A DNA stretch of 58,064 bases from Lachnospiraceae bacterium (GCA_017622505.1 JAGAQZ010000113.1:1-58064), one strand, 5' to 3'; positions 45,050 through 54,489 are shown, counted from the stretch's first letter. Program-made: numbers and translations. Notes: generated by a model from the sequence alone, not told the origin.

Positions 45050-48000
45050 TCTGAGGAATTGCAATATATTGGTATCTGCAGCTGCCGGCAGCGGTAAAAC
45101 GGCAGTGCTTACGGAACGTATCATTCAAAGAATTTGTGATAAAGAGCATCCGATTCAGATTGATCGTATGCTGATTGTCACTTTTACAAATGCGGCAGCG
45201 GCTGAGATGCGCGAAAGAATCGGGAAGGCAATGCGTAAAAGATTGGACGCGGAGCCGGATAATAATCATTTACGTAAGCAGCTTACTTTGCTGAATAATG
45301 CGCAGATTACGACAATAGACAGTTTTTGTCTTTATCTTCTTCGAAATCATTTTCATGAAATTCAGTTGGATCCGGCGTTTCGTATAGCGGATGACGGAGA
45401 AGTGAAACTTTTACAACAGGAAACTCTGGAAGAATATCTTGAGCAGAAATATGATGAAAGCCAGCCGGAGTTTCTGGAACTGATTGAAAAATATGCAGGC
45501 AACGGGAAAGATAAAGACTTGAAAGATATGCTTTTACAATTGCATCTTTTCTCGCAGAGTAATCCGTTTCCGGAAGATTATTTAAACGCCTGTATAGCCG
45601 AGTTACAGAGTGAAAACGGCGGCTTCAACAAGGAACTTGAAAAAGTCATTTATGAGTATGAGAATGCTGTTTTTGAGATGTGTAGAGAAGCTTCCGGCGA
45701 GGCGATTGCGTTGTGCGGGCAGAATGGCGGACCCTATACTTACGAAGAAGCCTTGACGGATGATATCGAATTTTATAAACGATTGGCAGGGGCCACAAGT
45801 TACGATGAAAGAGCGCAGTTGTATGCAACGCATACGTTTAAAGCGTTTTCCAGAAAAAAGATTGATGACGTTGATGAAACCATAAAAGAAGAAGTAAAAG
45901 ACCTGCGCGAACGCTGTAAAAAAAGTATTAAGGATATTACGAAACAATTTTACTATGCGTCGGTAGAAGAAATGACAGCGGATAATGCAGAAGCCGGTAA
46001 AACCATTGCCGCATTGTTAAAATGCGTGCTGGAATTTGCGGTTTTGTTTGAGTGTAAAAAACGTGAAAAGAATATCGTTGACTTTTCGGATATGGAACAT
46101 TTGGCGCTGAAGATTTTGCTAAAAAAACAAGGCGATGAATATGTTCCAAGTGAAGTTGCAGTGAACTACCGCGAATATTTCGAAGAAATTATGGTAGATG
46201 AGTATCAGGACAGTAATCAGGTGCAGGAGTGCCTGATTGACAGCATAAGTCGTCAGGAAGCGGATTTTGGAAACCGCTTTATGGTGGGTGATGTAAAGCA
46301 GAGTATTTACCGTTTTCGTCTGGCAAGACCTGAAATTTTTATGGAGAAATATAATGCTTTCGATGCGGAGACAGGGAAAGACCGTCTGGTGAATTTGTCT
46401 ATGAATTTCCGCAGCCGTAGGGAAGTAATCGAAAGTGTAAATGCGGTTTGCGAGCAGTTGATGATTCCGGAGGTCGGCCGTGTAAAATATGATGACCGTG
46501 CAAAACTTTATCTTGGCGCAACATATGAGCAAACAGAGAGTAATTACAAGACGGAAGTTCTTTTATACAACAAAGAAGAATTTGCACAGAATCATCTTAC
46601 GGATGTAGAGGCTGAGGCATATATTCTGGCGTCGCACATCAAACAGCTTGTGGGCGAGACGTTAGTCAAGGACAGTAAGACCGAAAAGATGCGCCCGGCG
46701 CAATTTAAGGATATGGTGATACTGTTGCGCAAGGCCAACGGCGTGGACGATATTATCAAGAAAATCCTGGAAAAAGAGGGTGTTCCTACCTATGTGGCGT
46801 CCGGAACGGGATATTTTGCGGCAACTGAAGTGAAGGTGATTTTGAACTATCTGACGATATTGGATAACCCAAGACAGGACATTCCGTTACTTGGAGTTAT
46901 GCATTCGGTTTTCGGTAAGTTTCGGGAAGAAGAAATTGCCCGTATTCGTGTTTTTAACAAGAAGAAGGGACGTCTTTATGACAGCTTGACAGAATATGCC
47001 CTGAAGGGAACTGATCCGAGCTTAAGGCAGAAGACGGAGGCATTTATACAGGAAATTGAGCACTGGCGTGAGGAAACAATTTATCACAGCGTTTACGAAT
47101 TGATGGAAGCTATTTTTGAAAAAACAGGTTTCCTGCATTATTGTACGGCTCTTCCCGGAGGTGCCCAGCGTAAAGCAAACTTAATTGTTTTGTTGCAGAA
47201 AGCTAAGGCTTTTGAAAGTGGCGGCTACACAGGGCTTTTTGATTTTATTCGTTATATGGAGATGATTAAGGAGAAAGAGGTGGACTTTGGCGAGGCGAAT
47301 ATTTTGGACGCTAACGCAGATGTGGTCCGCATTATGACGATCCATAAAAGTAAGGGCTTAGAATTCCCGATTTGCTTTGTGGCCGGTTTCGGTAATGCTT
47401 TCGTTAAAAAAGAGTTTTCATCGTCCTTACTGATGGATGCGGATTGCGGTATCGCAGGGGACTGTATCGACCTAACCCTTCGTTGTAAAAGAAAGACGCA
47501 GATGAAGAACGCCATTGCGGTAAAAAAGAAAAATGACAGCCGCGGTGAAGATTTGCGTGTTTTATATGTTGCAATGACAAGAGCCAAGGAAAAACTGATT
47601 TTACTTGGAAAAGGTGTGATGCCGGAGGTTGTCAGAGACAAAGCAAACGTGTATGATATTCTGAAGGCTGAGTCTTTTATGGATATGGTATTGCCCATTG
47701 CATTGCAAAATGAGGATTTGTTCGAGATAAAAGAATACACCACGGATATTCTTAAAATGCAACAGTCAGCAGAACAGGTAGAAACAGGTATGTTGAGGGA
47801 ATCATTAAAAGGCTTGCCTACTTGCGCTACTTGGGCGGCCTATGAATATCCCCACACTTCTTTAGAGGGGCTTTATACCAAAACTACGGTCTCCGAATTG
47901 AAAAAGGCAGCGTATGTGGAAGAATCGGAAGGCTGTCAGGAATTATATCAGGAAGAAGAATTTGAGTCCTATGTTCCCGCTTTTATTTCGGAGGAAGAAG

Positions 48001-48536
48001 AGGTTATCACCGGCGGAAGACGCGGTAGTGCATATCATCGCGTGATGGAGCTTATGGATTTTACTATTGCTTTAAATTGCGATAATATGGTTGAGGCGAT
48101 TGAGAGTGTGAGAAAGCGTTCCATTGAGGAACTGCGTATTTCTGCAGAAGATAATCAGCTGGTGAGTGCGTCGAAGGTGTCGGCTTTTATGCAGACGGAT
48201 TTGGCAAAACGAATGGGCGAGGCGCAGAAGAAGGGAAAACTTCGAAGGGAGCAACCTTTTATGATAGGTGTCAAGGCCAATACCGTTAGGGAAGAATTTC
48301 CGGAAGAGGAAGAAGTTTTGGTGCAGGGGGTCATTGACGTTTATTTCGAGGAAGAAGACGGCTTGGTGCTGATGGATTACAAGACGGACCGTGTTTCGGA
48401 GGCGGAAGAACTGGTGAAAAGATACCATACACAGCTGGAATACTACGCACAGGCCTTAGAGCGTCTGACGCATAAAAAAGTAAAAGAAAAACTGATTTAT
48501 TCCTTTGCCCTTCATCAGGTCATTGCGGTAGATTAG
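45009..48536 (+). CDS. addA: Helicase-exonuclease AddAB, AddA subunit
   Basis: AddA is the 3'-5' UvrD-type helicase and nuclease of the AddAB complex. Walker A is SAAAGSGKTAVL near residue 25, motif II is VDEYQDSNQVQ, GDVKQSIYRFRLA follows, then MTIHKSKGLEFPI and YVAMTRAKEKL (motif VI). The C-terminal nuclease has VLMDYKTDR and QLEYYAQAL. The length of 1175 residues is slightly short but in range. The start lies inside addB, with AGGAGTTTGAAGGGAG nearby. It shares no gap with addB, so stoichiometric expression is likely. Confidence 0.97.
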   Translation: MAVKYTEDQQKVIDLRNCNILVSAAAGSGKTAVLTERIIQRICDKEHPIQIDRMLIVTFTNAAAAEMRERIGKAMRKRLDAEPDNNHLRKQLTLLNNAQITTIDSFCLYLLRNHFHEIQLDPAFRIADDGEVKLLQQETLEEYLEQKYDESQPEFLELIEKYAGNGKDKDLKDMLLQLHLFSQSNPFPEDYLNACIAELQSENGGFNKELEKVIYEYENAVFEMCREASGEAIALCGQNGGPYTYEEALTDDIEFYKRLAGATSYDERAQLYATHTFKAFSRKKIDDVDETIKEEVKDLRERCKKSIKDITKQFYYASVEEMTADNAEAGKTIAALLKCVLEFAVLFECKKREKNIVDFSDMEHLALKILLKKQGDEYVPSEVAVNYREYFEEIMVDEYQDSNQVQECLIDSISRQEADFGNRFMVGDVKQSIYRFRLARPEIFMEKYNAFDAETGKDRLVNLSMNFRSRREVIESVNAVCEQLMIPEVGRVKYDDRAKLYLGATYEQTESNYKTEVLLYNKEEFAQNHLTDVEAEAYILASHIKQLVGETLVKDSKTEKMRPAQFKDMVILLRKANGVDDIIKKILEKEGVPTYVASGTGYFAATEVKVILNYLTILDNPRQDIPLLGVMHSVFGKFREEEIARIRVFNKKKGRLYDSLTEYALKGTDPSLRQKTEAFIQEIEHWREETIYHSVYELMEAIFEKTGFLHYCTALPGGAQRKANLIVLLQKAKAFESGGYTGLFDFIRYMEMIKEKEVDFGEANILDANADVVRIMTIHKSKGLEFPICFVAGFGNAFVKKEFSSSLLMDADCGIAGDCIDLTLRCKRKTQMKNAIAVKKKNDSRGEDLRVLYVAMTRAKEKLILLGKGVMPEVVRDKANVYDILKAESFMDMVLPIALQNEDLFEIKEYTTDILKMQQSAEQVETGMLRESLKGLPTCATWAAYEYPHTSLEGLYTKTTVSELKKAAYVEESEGCQELYQEEEFESYVPAFISEEEEVITGGRRGSAYHRVMELMDFTIALNCDNMVEAIESVRKRSIEELRISAEDNQLVSASKVSAFMQTDLAKRMGEAQKKGKLRREQPFMIGVKANTVREEFPEEEEVLVQGVIDVYFEEEDGLVLMDYKTDRVSEAEELVKRYHTQLEYYAQALERLTHKKVKEKLIYSFALHQVIAVD

Positions 48537-48549
48537 AAAGGAAATGATT

Positions 48550-49218
48550 ATGTATAAAGTTGTATTGTTTGATTTGGACGGAACCCTTACGGATTCCAGA
48601 GAAGGAATTTGTAAGTCGGTGCAGCATGCTTTTATCAAATTGGGAAGACCGGCCCCCACGTTAAAGGAACTTGAGTGTTTTATCGGACCGCCTTTAAAGA
48701 CAAGTTTCCGTGAATTCTACGGAATTGTAGGTGAAGAGGCCGACCGTGGCGTGGCTTTTTACAGGGAGCGTTATTCCGTGGTAGGCAAATATGAAAATAT
48801 GCCTTACGAGGGAATTGCGACTATGTTAAAAGCGTTGAAAGACGCAGGATACACACTTGCGGTAGCGTCCAGCAAGCCGGAGGTATATGTGGAAGACATT
48901 TTGAAGTATTTTGATTTGTATGATTATTTTCATTATGTGGCCGGCAGTGATATGGAAGGGAAGCGCGGTGAAAAGGAAGATGTCATTGAGGAAGCCTTCC
49001 GCCGTATGGGCTTAGACGAAGAAACCCGTAAAAAGCAGGCTGTTATGGTAGGAGACCGCCATTTTGATATTAACGGCGCTAAGTTCTTTGGTATCGACAG
49101 TATTGGGGTGACGTATGGATTTGCCAAGGATAATGAATTGGTGGAGGCCGGCGCGACCTATGTGGTAGATACGGTAGCGCAGTTGCAGGAACTTCTGTTG
49201 AGTAAGTTGGATGCATAA
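48550..49218 (+). CDS. HAD-family hydrolase (phosphoglycolate phosphatase-like)
   Basis: This Mg2+-dependent HAD phosphatase has motif I FDLDGTLTDSREG with the Asp nucleophile, motif II VASSKPE, the Lys in motif III near KRGEKED, and motif IV MVGDRHFDINGAK. A C1-type cap domain follows motif I. The size of 222 residues fits the GPH/PpaX group. The ATG at 48550 is 7 bases after AAAGGAA; ATG 48544 is too close. It starts 13 bases after addA and is probably cotranscribed. The natural substrate is uncertain. A small hairpin at 49242-49273 follows. Confidence 0.87.
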   Translation: MYKVVLFDLDGTLTDSREGICKSVQHAFIKLGRPAPTLKELECFIGPPLKTSFREFYGIVGEEADRGVAFYRERYSVVGKYENMPYEGIATMLKALKDAGYTLAVASSKPEVYVEDILKYFDLYDYFHYVAGSDMEGKRGEKEDVIEEAFRRMGLDEETRKKQAVMVGDRHFDINGAKFFGIDSIGVTYGFAKDNELVEAGATYVVDTVAQLQELLLSKLDA

Positions 49219-49241
49219 TTATATTTGAATGTAACATACGT

Positions 49242-49273
49242 AAAAGTCGTGGATTGTCGGGCGACAGTCTTTT
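49242..49273 (+). terminator. Weak hairpin terminator before the CPBP gene
   Basis: AAAAG (49242) pairs with CTTTT (49269-49273) around TGTCGGGCGACA (49255-49266). The T-run is four bases and ends directly at an ATG. Confidence 0.4.
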
Positions 49274-49288
49274 ATGGCGGAGTTAAAA

Positions 49289-50071
49289 ATGGATAAAAAA
49301 ATAAAAGTATTCCGGACGCTTTTTATGATTTGCGGAAGTGTTGGCATATACATTGTGGGTTATTTGCTTACGCTGTCGTTGTTGTCGTGGATACCCGGTG
49401 TGCGGGAGTGGCACAGCATGTATCTGAATGCTATTGGAATGGCTGTGGCGGCACTGGCGGTTATTTGCACTATAAAAAGCGCGGAAATCGATTTGAAAAT
49501 GAAATATAAGCCCGTATTGCAATTACTTATTGTTGCGGTGATGGCTTACAGTGCATCGGCATTGTTTAACATTCTTCTGGGTATGATTCCTTGGAATGAA
49601 TTATTTGCAAAGCCTGTGGCACCGGCGGAAAGTACCTTCTTTGGTATACCCTGGTGGGCAAGAATTCTCTGTTACGAGATTGTTGCGCCAATATCAGAGG
49701 AGCTTGTATTCCGACAGGTGATTTATAAAAGATTGCGAGGGATTTCACCCTTGTGGGTAGCGGTTATAATATCGGCCCTGATGTTTGGCTTATATCACGG
49801 AAATTTAGTGCAGGGCATTTATGCTTTTATCATGGGATGCTTATTGGCTTTGGTGTATGAATGGACGGGAAGTTTTGTGGCACCGGTTTTGTTTCATATG
49901 ATTGCAAATCATTTGTCTGATATCGCGTATGAATTTGAAAAAGTGAGTAATGCAGTATATTCGCCTGTTGGTGGTATTGTATCTGCAATAGTGCTGATTG
50001 TGTCTGTAGGATTTATGATAAAAATAAGAACAAATGTTCTAAAAACCATTGTAAGCGAAGCGAAAGTGTGA
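49289..50071 (+). CDS. CPBP-family intramembrane metalloprotease
   Basis: CPBP (CAAX/bacteriocin-processing) proteases are membrane-embedded glutamic-type proteases. The signature EELVFRQVIYKRLRG supplies the EExxxR motif. FGLYHGNLVQGIYAF supplies the second His motif (FxxxH) and FHMIANHLSDIAYEF the third His. About eight hydrophobic segments are present. I chose ATG 49289, 6 bases after GCGGAG; the ATG at 49274 lies in the preceding hairpin. The last codons carry the promoter of the next gene. No bacteriocin or immunity gene is visible here. Confidence 0.88.
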   Translation: MDKKIKVFRTLFMICGSVGIYIVGYLLTLSLLSWIPGVREWHSMYLNAIGMAVAALAVICTIKSAEIDLKMKYKPVLQLLIVAVMAYSASALFNILLGMIPWNELFAKPVAPAESTFFGIPWWARILCYEIVAPISEELVFRQVIYKRLRGISPLWVAVIISALMFGLYHGNLVQGIYAFIMGCLLALVYEWTGSFVAPVLFHMIANHLSDIAYEFEKVSNAVYSPVGGIVSAIVLIVSVGFMIKIRTNVLKTIVSEAKV

Positions 50072-50077
50072 TATTAT
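50049..50077 (+). promoter_or_regulatory. Promoter for the helicase gene
   Basis: TTGTAA (50049-50054) and TATTAT (50072-50077) are separated by 17 bases. The -35 and spacer lie inside the 3' end of the CPBP gene. The predicted leader is about 105 bases. Confidence 0.6.
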
Positions 50078-50103
50078 AGCAATACAGAGTAGAGAGTAGA
50101 AGA

Positions 50104-50174
50104 CGTCGATGTGTTAAGTTTCATAAGAAACTTAGCATATCGACGAAGATGCCCCTATTTCAAGGAGTGGCATC
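50104..50174 (+). promoter_or_regulatory. Leader with a 19 bp hairpin and a second smaller hairpin
   Basis: Bases 50104-50122 pair with 50127-50145 along 19 bp (two G-U pairs) around an ATAA loop. GATGCC (50148-50153) pairs with GGCATC (50169-50174), and the helicase SD GGGAGG follows at once. No T-run follows either hairpin. Confidence 0.55.
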
Positions 50175-50189
50175 GGGAGGACTAACAAG

Positions 50190-52583
50190 GTGGAAATCCA
50201 TATTTCAGTCCGCAACCTGGTAGAGTTTATTATGCGTTCCGGGGATATTGATAGTCGTCATACGGCGAAGGCAAGCGAGCAGGCTATGCAGGAAGGTAGC
50301 CGAATTCATCGGATGCTTCAAAGAAGAGCAGGAAGTGCTTATGAGGCTGAGGTACCGATGCGGTATCGGTTTGTTACAGACGATTATACGATTATAATTG
50401 AGGGACGTGCCGATGGCGTAATTACAACTTCTACAGGCATTGTAATTGACGAGATTAAAGGAACTTATCGTGAAATTGATAAATTAGAGGCACCGCAGCC
50501 TGTGCATCTTGCCCAGGCAATGTGTTATGCCTTTTTTTATTGCGTCCAAAATGACTTAGAGGAAATTTCGGTCAGAATGACGTATTGCAACTTGGAAACT
50601 GAGGAAATACGCTATTTTGAAGAGGAATACAGCCGGGAATATATTACCTTGTGGTTTGATGACTTGATGAGTCAATATAAGAAATGGGCTGATTTTGAAG
50701 TGAAATGGCGTGAAATACGTCAAAATTCCATCAAAGCTACGGAGTTTCCTTTTGAATACCGTGAAGGGCAGAAAGAATTGGTTACGCATATATACCATAC
50801 GATTTGTCATCAGAAGAAATTGTTTATCCAAGCCCCGACGGGAGTCGGTAAAACCATATCCACACTGTTTCCGGCCGTTAAGGCGGTGGGAGAGGGTAAG
50901 GCCCAGAGAATCTTTTATCTTACAGCGAAGACCATTACCAGGACAGTAGCAGCTGAAACTTATGATATTATGCGTCGTGAAGGCTTAAGGATGAAGACCG
51001 TGGTCATTACTGCGAAAGAAAAGATATGTCCCATGGAAAAGGTGGAATGTAATCCTAAGGATTGTCCTTATGCCAAGGGACATTATGATCGCATCAATGA
51101 CGCCATGTATGACTTGCTGACCACGGAGGATGCTTTTACAAGGGAGAAAATTGAAGAGTACTCCGAGCAGTATATGGTATGTCCTTTTGAGTTCTGTTTG
51201 GATATGAGTTTATATTCCGACGGTATTATTTGCGATTATAATTATTTGTTTGATCCGCATGTCTATTTGAAGAGATTCTTTGCGGAGGGGACAAAAGGCG
51301 AGCACTTATTTTTGATTGATGAGGCCCACAATCTCTTGGAAAGAGGGCGTGAGATGTATTCTGCCCAAATCGTAAAAGAGGATTTGTTGGAGTTAAGGGC
51401 AGCGATTAAGTATTTTATGGATAATAAAACGAAACTGTATCCGGAGCTGGAAGCCATTGTGCGTCAATTAAACAGTTGTAATAAAGAGATGTTGAATTTA
51501 AAAAGGAGCTGTGAAGGTGACTTCCTGGAGTTGGATGCGCCGGAACGGATTTCTTCTTTGGTATTGCGCCTTAATAACCTGTACAGCAAGATTGAAAAGT
51601 ATTTAGAGGATGAAGAAAAAGAAACTGACTTACGTAGTCAAACACTTGATTTTTACTTCGAATTGTCCCATTTTCTGTTGATTTGGGAAGGCTTGGATGA
51701 GAATTACAGAATATATTTAAAGTATGAAGGGCAAGACCGTTTTGTATGCCGCTTGTTCTGTGTAAATCCGTCGTATCACCTGCGAACCTGCATGGACAGA
51801 GGCGTGAGTTCTACGCTTTTTTCGGCTACATTATTGCCGATTCAATATTATAAAAGTCTTTTGGGCGGGACGAGGGAGGACTATGAAGTATATGCGAAGT
51901 CCGTATTTGACCCTGATAAAAGAGGACTTTTTATTGCAAAAGATGTTACCAGCAGATATCGGAGCAGAGGCATTGTCATGTATGAAAGGATTGCTTCCTA
52001 CATACGTAGCATTACTTCGGTCAAAAAAGGTAATTACCTTGTATTTTTCCCTTCTTACGCGTTTGCCAACGCAGTATATGACTGCTTTACTCCGGCTGAG
52101 AAGGATGAAATCCTTATGCAAGGAGAAAGCATGCGTGAGGATGAGCGAGAAGCTTTTTTGAAATGTTTTGAAGAAAATGAGTCTGCCGAAAAGAGCCTGG
52201 TGGCCTTCTGCGTGATGGGCGGTATCTTCTCGGAAGGCATTGACTTAAAAGGTGAGAGACTGATTGGTGCAATTATCGTGGGAAACGGAATGCCGCAAGT
52301 GGGACCGGAGCGGGATATTCTGCGAAAGCATTTTGATGAGACAGAGCAGAAGGGTTTTGATTATGCATATACATTTCCGGGAATGAATAAAGTATTGCAG
52401 GCGGCCGGACGTGTGATTCGTACGGCTGAGGATGTGGGAATTGTTGCACTTCTTGAGGAACGTTTTTTGGAAAGTTCTTATCAAAGACTTTTTCCGCGGG
52501 AATGGAATTCCTATGAGATTGTCGATGTGAATAATGTTACGGGAGCAGTCGAGGCCTTTTGGGAGCAAAGAAAGGGATTGTAG
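50190..52583 (+). CDS. Cas4/RecB-type nuclease fused to XPD/DinG-type Fe-S helicase
   Basis: Residues 1-170 have the RecB/Cas4-like PD-(D/E)xK nuclease pattern: His40, Asp75 in IIEGRADGVI, Glu88-x-Lys90 in IDEIKG, and Gln109/Tyr113 in LAQAMCYAFFY. The remainder is a superfamily 2 helicase: Walker A APTGVGKT (215-222), the DEAH box at 377-380, and Fe-S cysteines C280, C287, C292, C331 and C336 (CPMEKVEC...C, CPFEFC). C-terminal motifs include GIFSEGIDLKG and QAAGRVIRT. The start is GTG 50190 with GGGAGG 9 bases upstream. The Fe-S helicase acts on DNA with 5'-3' polarity in related families. Its place after addAB suggests DNA repair. Confidence 0.88.
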   Translation: MEIHISVRNLVEFIMRSGDIDSRHTAKASEQAMQEGSRIHRMLQRRAGSAYEAEVPMRYRFVTDDYTIIIEGRADGVITTSTGIVIDEIKGTYREIDKLEAPQPVHLAQAMCYAFFYCVQNDLEEISVRMTYCNLETEEIRYFEEEYSREYITLWFDDLMSQYKKWADFEVKWREIRQNSIKATEFPFEYREGQKELVTHIYHTICHQKKLFIQAPTGVGKTISTLFPAVKAVGEGKAQRIFYLTAKTITRTVAAETYDIMRREGLRMKTVVITAKEKICPMEKVECNPKDCPYAKGHYDRINDAMYDLLTTEDAFTREKIEEYSEQYMVCPFEFCLDMSLYSDGIICDYNYLFDPHVYLKRFFAEGTKGEHLFLIDEAHNLLERGREMYSAQIVKEDLLELRAAIKYFMDNKTKLYPELEAIVRQLNSCNKEMLNLKRSCEGDFLELDAPERISSLVLRLNNLYSKIEKYLEDEEKETDLRSQTLDFYFELSHFLLIWEGLDENYRIYLKYEGQDRFVCRLFCVNPSYHLRTCMDRGVSSTLFSATLLPIQYYKSLLGGTREDYEVYAKSVFDPDKRGLFIAKDVTSRYRSRGIVMYERIASYIRSITSVKKGNYLVFFPSYAFANAVYDCFTPAEKDEILMQGESMREDEREAFLKCFEENESAEKSLVAFCVMGGIFSEGIDLKGERLIGAIIVGNGMPQVGPERDILRKHFDETEQKGFDYAYTFPGMNKVLQAAGRVIRTAEDVGIVALLEERFLESSYQRLFPREWNSYEIVDVNNVTGAVEAFWEQRKGL

Positions 52584-52660
52584 CAGGAAGTCAATGGGTC
52601 AATGGATTTTTAAGATGTGCATAATGAAAAGTGGTTAATAATGATGTTATGTAACTGCAT

Positions 52661-52852
52661 TTCGACAAAAAAAGACAAAATGACACTCAAAATGACACTC
52701 GTGTCCTATCAGAACGACAATTTTTTGCAAGATTCGATATGTGGATAAAACGGTGGAAATGGTGGATTTGTTGGATGAAATCGTTAAAAGTTATCCACAT
52801 AAAGCAATTGTGTCACTAATTTAGTGTGGAAAAAGCAAAAATAAGTGGATAA
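52661..52852 (+). promoter_or_regulatory. DnaA-box cluster in an AT-rich intergenic region
   Basis: Perfect DnaA boxes occur as TGTGGATAA (52740-52748) and TTATCCACA (52791-52799). Single-mismatch boxes occur as TGTGGAAAA (52825-52833) and AGTGGATAA (52844-52852). TTCGACA (52661-52667) matches a Spo0A box. A tandem direct repeat AAAATGACACTC (52677-52700) and the palindrome CACTAATTTAGTG (52814-52826) also lie here. No dnaA, dnaN or rpmH is adjacent. The 52584-53005 gap holds no supported gene. Confidence 0.65.
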
Positions 52853-52925
52853 AAGCGAATATTTTTTATGTAAACACCATAAAAATTAACCAACTCGGTC
52901 AAAAATGTAAAAAAGAGAAGAAATG

Positions 52926-52954
52926 TTGTAAAACAGATAAAATAATAATATAAT
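52926..52954 (+). promoter_or_regulatory. Promoter for the small membrane protein-DUF4097 pair
   Basis: TTGTAA (52926-52931) and TATAAT (52949-52954) are separated by 17 bases, about 51 bases before the ATG at 53006. It is just downstream of the DnaA boxes. Confidence 0.7.
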
Positions 52955-53005
52955 ACTAAATTGAATGTTATTAGATTCCAGCATTTTATTGAGAAAGGAG
53001 CGAGT

Positions 53006-53386
53006 ATGAGCGAGCACAAAGCGGAACAGAAAAATTTAGCTTTGGAAATGATTCTTGCAATCTGTATTCTTTTTATTCCGCTTGCATTTGTGAATGCTTT
53101 GGCTATTTTGCTTTTTGCGTGCTTACTCGTTTTATTCTTCAGTATCCTGTTATTGGCCATAGTGGGTTTGGGACAGTTGATTGCTGGTGTGGCAATGGTC
53201 GGAATCGGGATCGAGAAACTTTTTTCCATGCCTATGGGTGCCGTTGCGGTGATGGGCTTTGGTGTGTGTAATGTCGGTGTGGCTTTGTTGCTGGAATGTT
53301 TTGTGCTTTGGTGGTATGGTGTGGCAGTGCCGGTATTGTTCAAAAAGATAACGGGCAGGGAGGATAATCATGAGAAGAAAGATTAA
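53006..53386 (+). CDS. Small polytopic membrane protein (DUF1700-like half)
   Basis: This 126-residue protein has a short basic/acidic N-terminus and about three to four membrane helices (LALEMILAICILFIPLAF, FACLLVLFFSILLLAIV, GQLIAGVAMVGIGIEKL, VGVALLLECFVLWWYGV). In sequence and context it recalls the membrane half of DUF1700 proteins, which usually precede DUF4097 genes. The PadR regulator often found with them is absent. GGAG lies about 6 bases before ATG 53006. It overlaps the next gene by 17 bases. The function is unknown. Confidence 0.65.
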   Translation: MSEHKAEQKNLALEMILAICILFIPLAFVNALAILLFACLLVLFFSILLLAIVGLGQLIAGVAMVGIGIEKLFSMPMGAVAVMGFGVCNVGVALLLECFVLWWYGVAVPVLFKKITGREDNHEKKD

Positions 53387-54392
53387 ATCCCTGTTTAAAA
53401 TTGCAATTATATGTGTTACCGTCGGAGCGATTATGGTGATTGCCGGTCTTTTGATGGGTGGTGCCGGAGAATTAAGCAAAGAAGTAACGGAACTTGTGCA
53501 TCTTGTTCGTGTAGGGGTGTCAGAAAGCGTGGAGCGAATTCCGTTATTGGAGCGTATTACCAACATTAACGGATTTACGGTAGATATCGATGAATTTTCG
53601 GTAAAAATAAACGAAGAATATGAAACAATCGTCGGCGACTATACGAATTTGTCACTGGCAGATGCGTCAGAAGTAACCAATATGGATATCAGCGTTTTTA
53701 ACGGAACCTGCAGAATTGTACCTTCCGGGAACGATTGCTTTGGCGTGCAAAGTGTCGGTGCGGAAGAATTCCAGTGCTATGTGGCTGACGGAACATTATA
53801 TCTGAGCGTTGTGCCACAGGATTTAGGCAATGAAGAAAAGTCGGAAATTACGTTATATGTACCGGATGGGCATACTTACCAGAAAGTTTTTCTTTTCTGT
53901 TCGGCGGAGCAGGTTGAAATTTCGGCATCACTTAAGGGCGAGGAGCTGAGCATGAGTTCCATCTGTGGCAGCAATATAGTGAATGGTGAAATTGATTTCG
54001 ATCATACAACGATTACGGCCGGAATCGGAGAACTGTCCGTGGAAACATTGGTTGCAGACGAATTGAAGTTAGAGATTAGTACCGCAAAGGCTGTTATCGG
54101 AAATATGGCTGCGAGTACTATGGAAGTGAATCTTGGTATGGGAAACCTTGAAATAAAAGGTATTACAACGGGCGACATCATTTTAAACTGCGGTATGGGA
54201 CATCTGGATATGGATTTGGCCTGTGCGCAGGAGGATTATAATTACGATATATCCGGTTCGGCAGAAAGCGTGCAAATCGGTACGGATACCTTGGCAGGAA
54301 TGGTAATGGAACGCTGGATTAACAACGGCGCAGAGCGGAAGATTACCATGAGTTGTTCCATGGGAAGTGTCGCCATTGAATTTGATGAATAA
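53370..54392 (+). CDS. DUF4097-like membrane-anchored beta-repeat protein
   Basis: A single N-terminal helix (about 9-30) anchors the protein. The rest is a beta-helix-like region with successive repeats (TNMDISVFNGTCRIV, ITAGIGELSVETLVADELKLEISTAKAVIGNMAASTMEVNLGMGNLEIKGITTG). Short repeats with hydrophobic and Gly/Asp residues are typical of DUF4097. It overlaps and follows the small membrane protein, the usual gene order. AGGGAGG lies before the ATG. DUF4097 proteins are often in membrane-stress operons, but their role is not settled. Confidence 0.78.
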   Translation: MRRKIKSLFKIAIICVTVGAIMVIAGLLMGGAGELSKEVTELVHLVRVGVSESVERIPLLERITNINGFTVDIDEFSVKINEEYETIVGDYTNLSLADASEVTNMDISVFNGTCRIVPSGNDCFGVQSVGAEEFQCYVADGTLYLSVVPQDLGNEEKSEITLYVPDGHTYQKVFLFCSAEQVEISASLKGEELSMSSICGSNIVNGEIDFDHTTITAGIGELSVETLVADELKLEISTAKAVIGNMAASTMEVNLGMGNLEIKGITTGDIILNCGMGHLDMDLACAQEDYNYDISGSAESVQIGTDTLAGMVMERWINNGAERKITMSCSMGSVAIEFDE

Positions 54393-54489
54393 TGTATTAC
54401 TCAAAGAAGGTTGCCAAATATAGCCTAAAAGTTGTAAAATAAAGTTTGATGTATTTTATCTAAAGTAAAAAGTTATATACATATATAGT

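Noticed and set aside
52584-53005. A chromosomal replication origin
   Set aside because: DnaA boxes are present but no dnaA, dnaN, rpmH or gyrase genes adjoin; kept as a binding-site cluster instead.
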